Positions 7,929 through 8,632 of a stretch of 8,632 bases of DNA are shown here, piece after piece. This DNA is from Candidatus Woesearchaeota archaeon. Lineage in GTDB: Archaea; Nanobdellota; Nanobdellia; Woesearchaeales; J091. Location: contig RFJB01000048.1 in the NCBI GenBank assembly GCA_003695045.1, positions 1 through 8,632 on the forward strand, given 5' to 3'. A model generated the notes under the pieces. It saw only the letters and a program-made list of their open reading frames with translations. It made no database searches and was not told where the DNA came from. The position numbers and the translations under genes were made by a program. Every line of letters begins with the position of its first letter. Positions within the stretch are counted from its first letter, which is position 1.

Positions 7929-8632
7929 GTGGTTTATGTCAAGGATTTCATCTGGAAAAAGGGAATGACTGTCAGGGAGATGATGGACTCTTTTTCTACC
8001 CTGGGATACCAGAGCATTGAGCTTGCCAAAGCAGCGGATGTCGTTGTCAAGATGAAGAAGAATTCGGCAAAGATATTCCTGACTTTTACCTCCAACATGG
8101 TTACTTCCGGATTGAGGGGGTTCTTCGCTCAGCTTATCCGCCTCGGCATGGCTGATGTCATAGTGACTACCGCAGGCGGCCTTGAGGAGGACATAATGAA
8201 AGCCACAGGCGAGAGGTTTCAGATAGGCAAGTTTGAAAGCGACGATGTTGAACTTCACGAAAAGGGCATAAACAGGATTGGCAACATTTTCATAACGAAT
8301 GAGAGTTACATGAACTTTGAGGACAGGATAAGGCCGATGCTTGACGAGATATACCAGAAAAAAAAGCGCTTGACAGTAAGCGAGCTTCTCCGCGAGATTG
8401 GGCTCATGATTGATGATGAGAACTCAATATTGAGCCAGGCCGCAAAGCATGATGTTCCCATTTTTTGCCCTGCAATCACCGACGGAGCCATAGGTTTTCA
8501 CCTGTTCCTTTTCCAGCAGAGCCACCCTGATTTCATAATTGATGTTGTAAAGGATTTTGGAAACATCCTTTTATGCACCAGTCATGATGAAAGAAAGGGC
8601 GTGATTGCCCTGGGAGGAAGCGTTTCAAAGCA
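7929..8632 (+). CDS. dys: Deoxyhypusine synthase, N-terminal part (3' end outside window)
   Basis: Deoxyhypusine synthase transfers the aminobutyl group of spermidine, with NAD, to one lysine of translation factor aIF5A; this is the first step of hypusine formation. The visible 234 residues carry family motifs in order: TSNMVTSGLRG (54-64), VTTAGGLEEDIMK (79-91), INRIGNIFITNESY (114-127), ENSILSQAAKHDVPIFCPAITDGAIG (split here as ENSILSQAAK 164-173 and FCPAITDGAIG 179-189), and IALGGSVSK (226-234). Lys234 is in the position of the catalytic lysine of the GGGxxKH motif, and its third Gly is Ser here. The window ends two bases into the next codon. Full-length enzymes are a little over 300 residues, so about 70 or more codons are missing. 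The GTG start is chosen on the upstream ribosome site and the in-frame stop at 7908. The gene is divergent from the small gene at 7766. Confidence 0.94.
   Translation, partial: MVYVKDFIWKKGMTVREMMDSFSTLGYQSIELAKAADVVVKMKKNSAKIFLTFTSNMVTSGLRGFFAQLIRLGMADVIVTTAGGLEEDIMKATGERFQIGKFESDDVELHEKGINRIGNIFITNESYMNFEDRIRPMLDEIYQKKKRLTVSELLREIGLMIDDENSILSQAAKHDVPIFCPAITDGAIGFHLFLFQQSHPDFIIDVVKDFGNILLCTSHDERKGVIALGGSVSK

Noticed and set aside
7872..8258. 128-codon minus-strand open frame antisense to deoxyhypusine synthase
   Set aside because: The + strand of this region encodes clear deoxyhypusine synthase motifs, and the antisense frame runs into the dys promoter without any known domain.

Overview
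This window is an archaeal chromosome segment made up mostly of housekeeping genes. The archaeal assignment rests on adjacent gatD and gatE genes (the archaea-specific Glu-tRNA(Gln) amidotransferase), a two-ring Cdc48/VAT ATPase, a deoxyhypusine synthase, archaeal TATA elements (TTTAAATA, TTTATAAATA) and GGTGAT-type Shine-Dalgarno sites. A short GatE and a small unrecognised protein fit a reduced lineage such as a DPANN-type archaeon. That lineage guess is an inference, and no rRNA or tRNA gene is present to test it.

Layout from left to right. The 3' end of an alpha/beta-hydrolase gene enters on the + strand (2-493) and converges, with an 11-bp overlap, on gatE. A compact minus-strand cluster then reads from right to left: cdc48 (7272-4957), prs for PRPP synthetase (4927-4043), a NIF3-family metal protein (4037-3285), gatD (3235-1913) and gatE (1904-483). 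Gaps within it are 29, 5, 47 and 8 bp, and the 47-bp gap before gatD carries a TATA-like element, so gatDE may also have its own promoter. Upstream of cdc48 is a small minus-strand gene (7766-7335) of unknown function, with a weak SecB-like look. A perfect 9-bp inverted repeat lies between these two genes. A 162-bp divergent promoter region (7767-7928) separates the small gene from a + strand deoxyhypusine synthase gene, cut by the right edge just after its catalytic-lysine codon.

Functional theme. GatDE makes Gln-tRNA(Gln) by the indirect route, deoxyhypusine synthase modifies translation factor aIF5A, Cdc48 unfolds proteins, and PRPP synthetase feeds nucleotide, histidine and related synthesis. 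The content is core translation and protein-quality functions. I see no mobile element, CRISPR array, defence island or RNA gene. The points most worth a second look are a GatE that seems to lack its AspRS-like insertion domain, the possible SecB-like protein beside cdc48, and the inverted repeat in the cdc48 upstream region.
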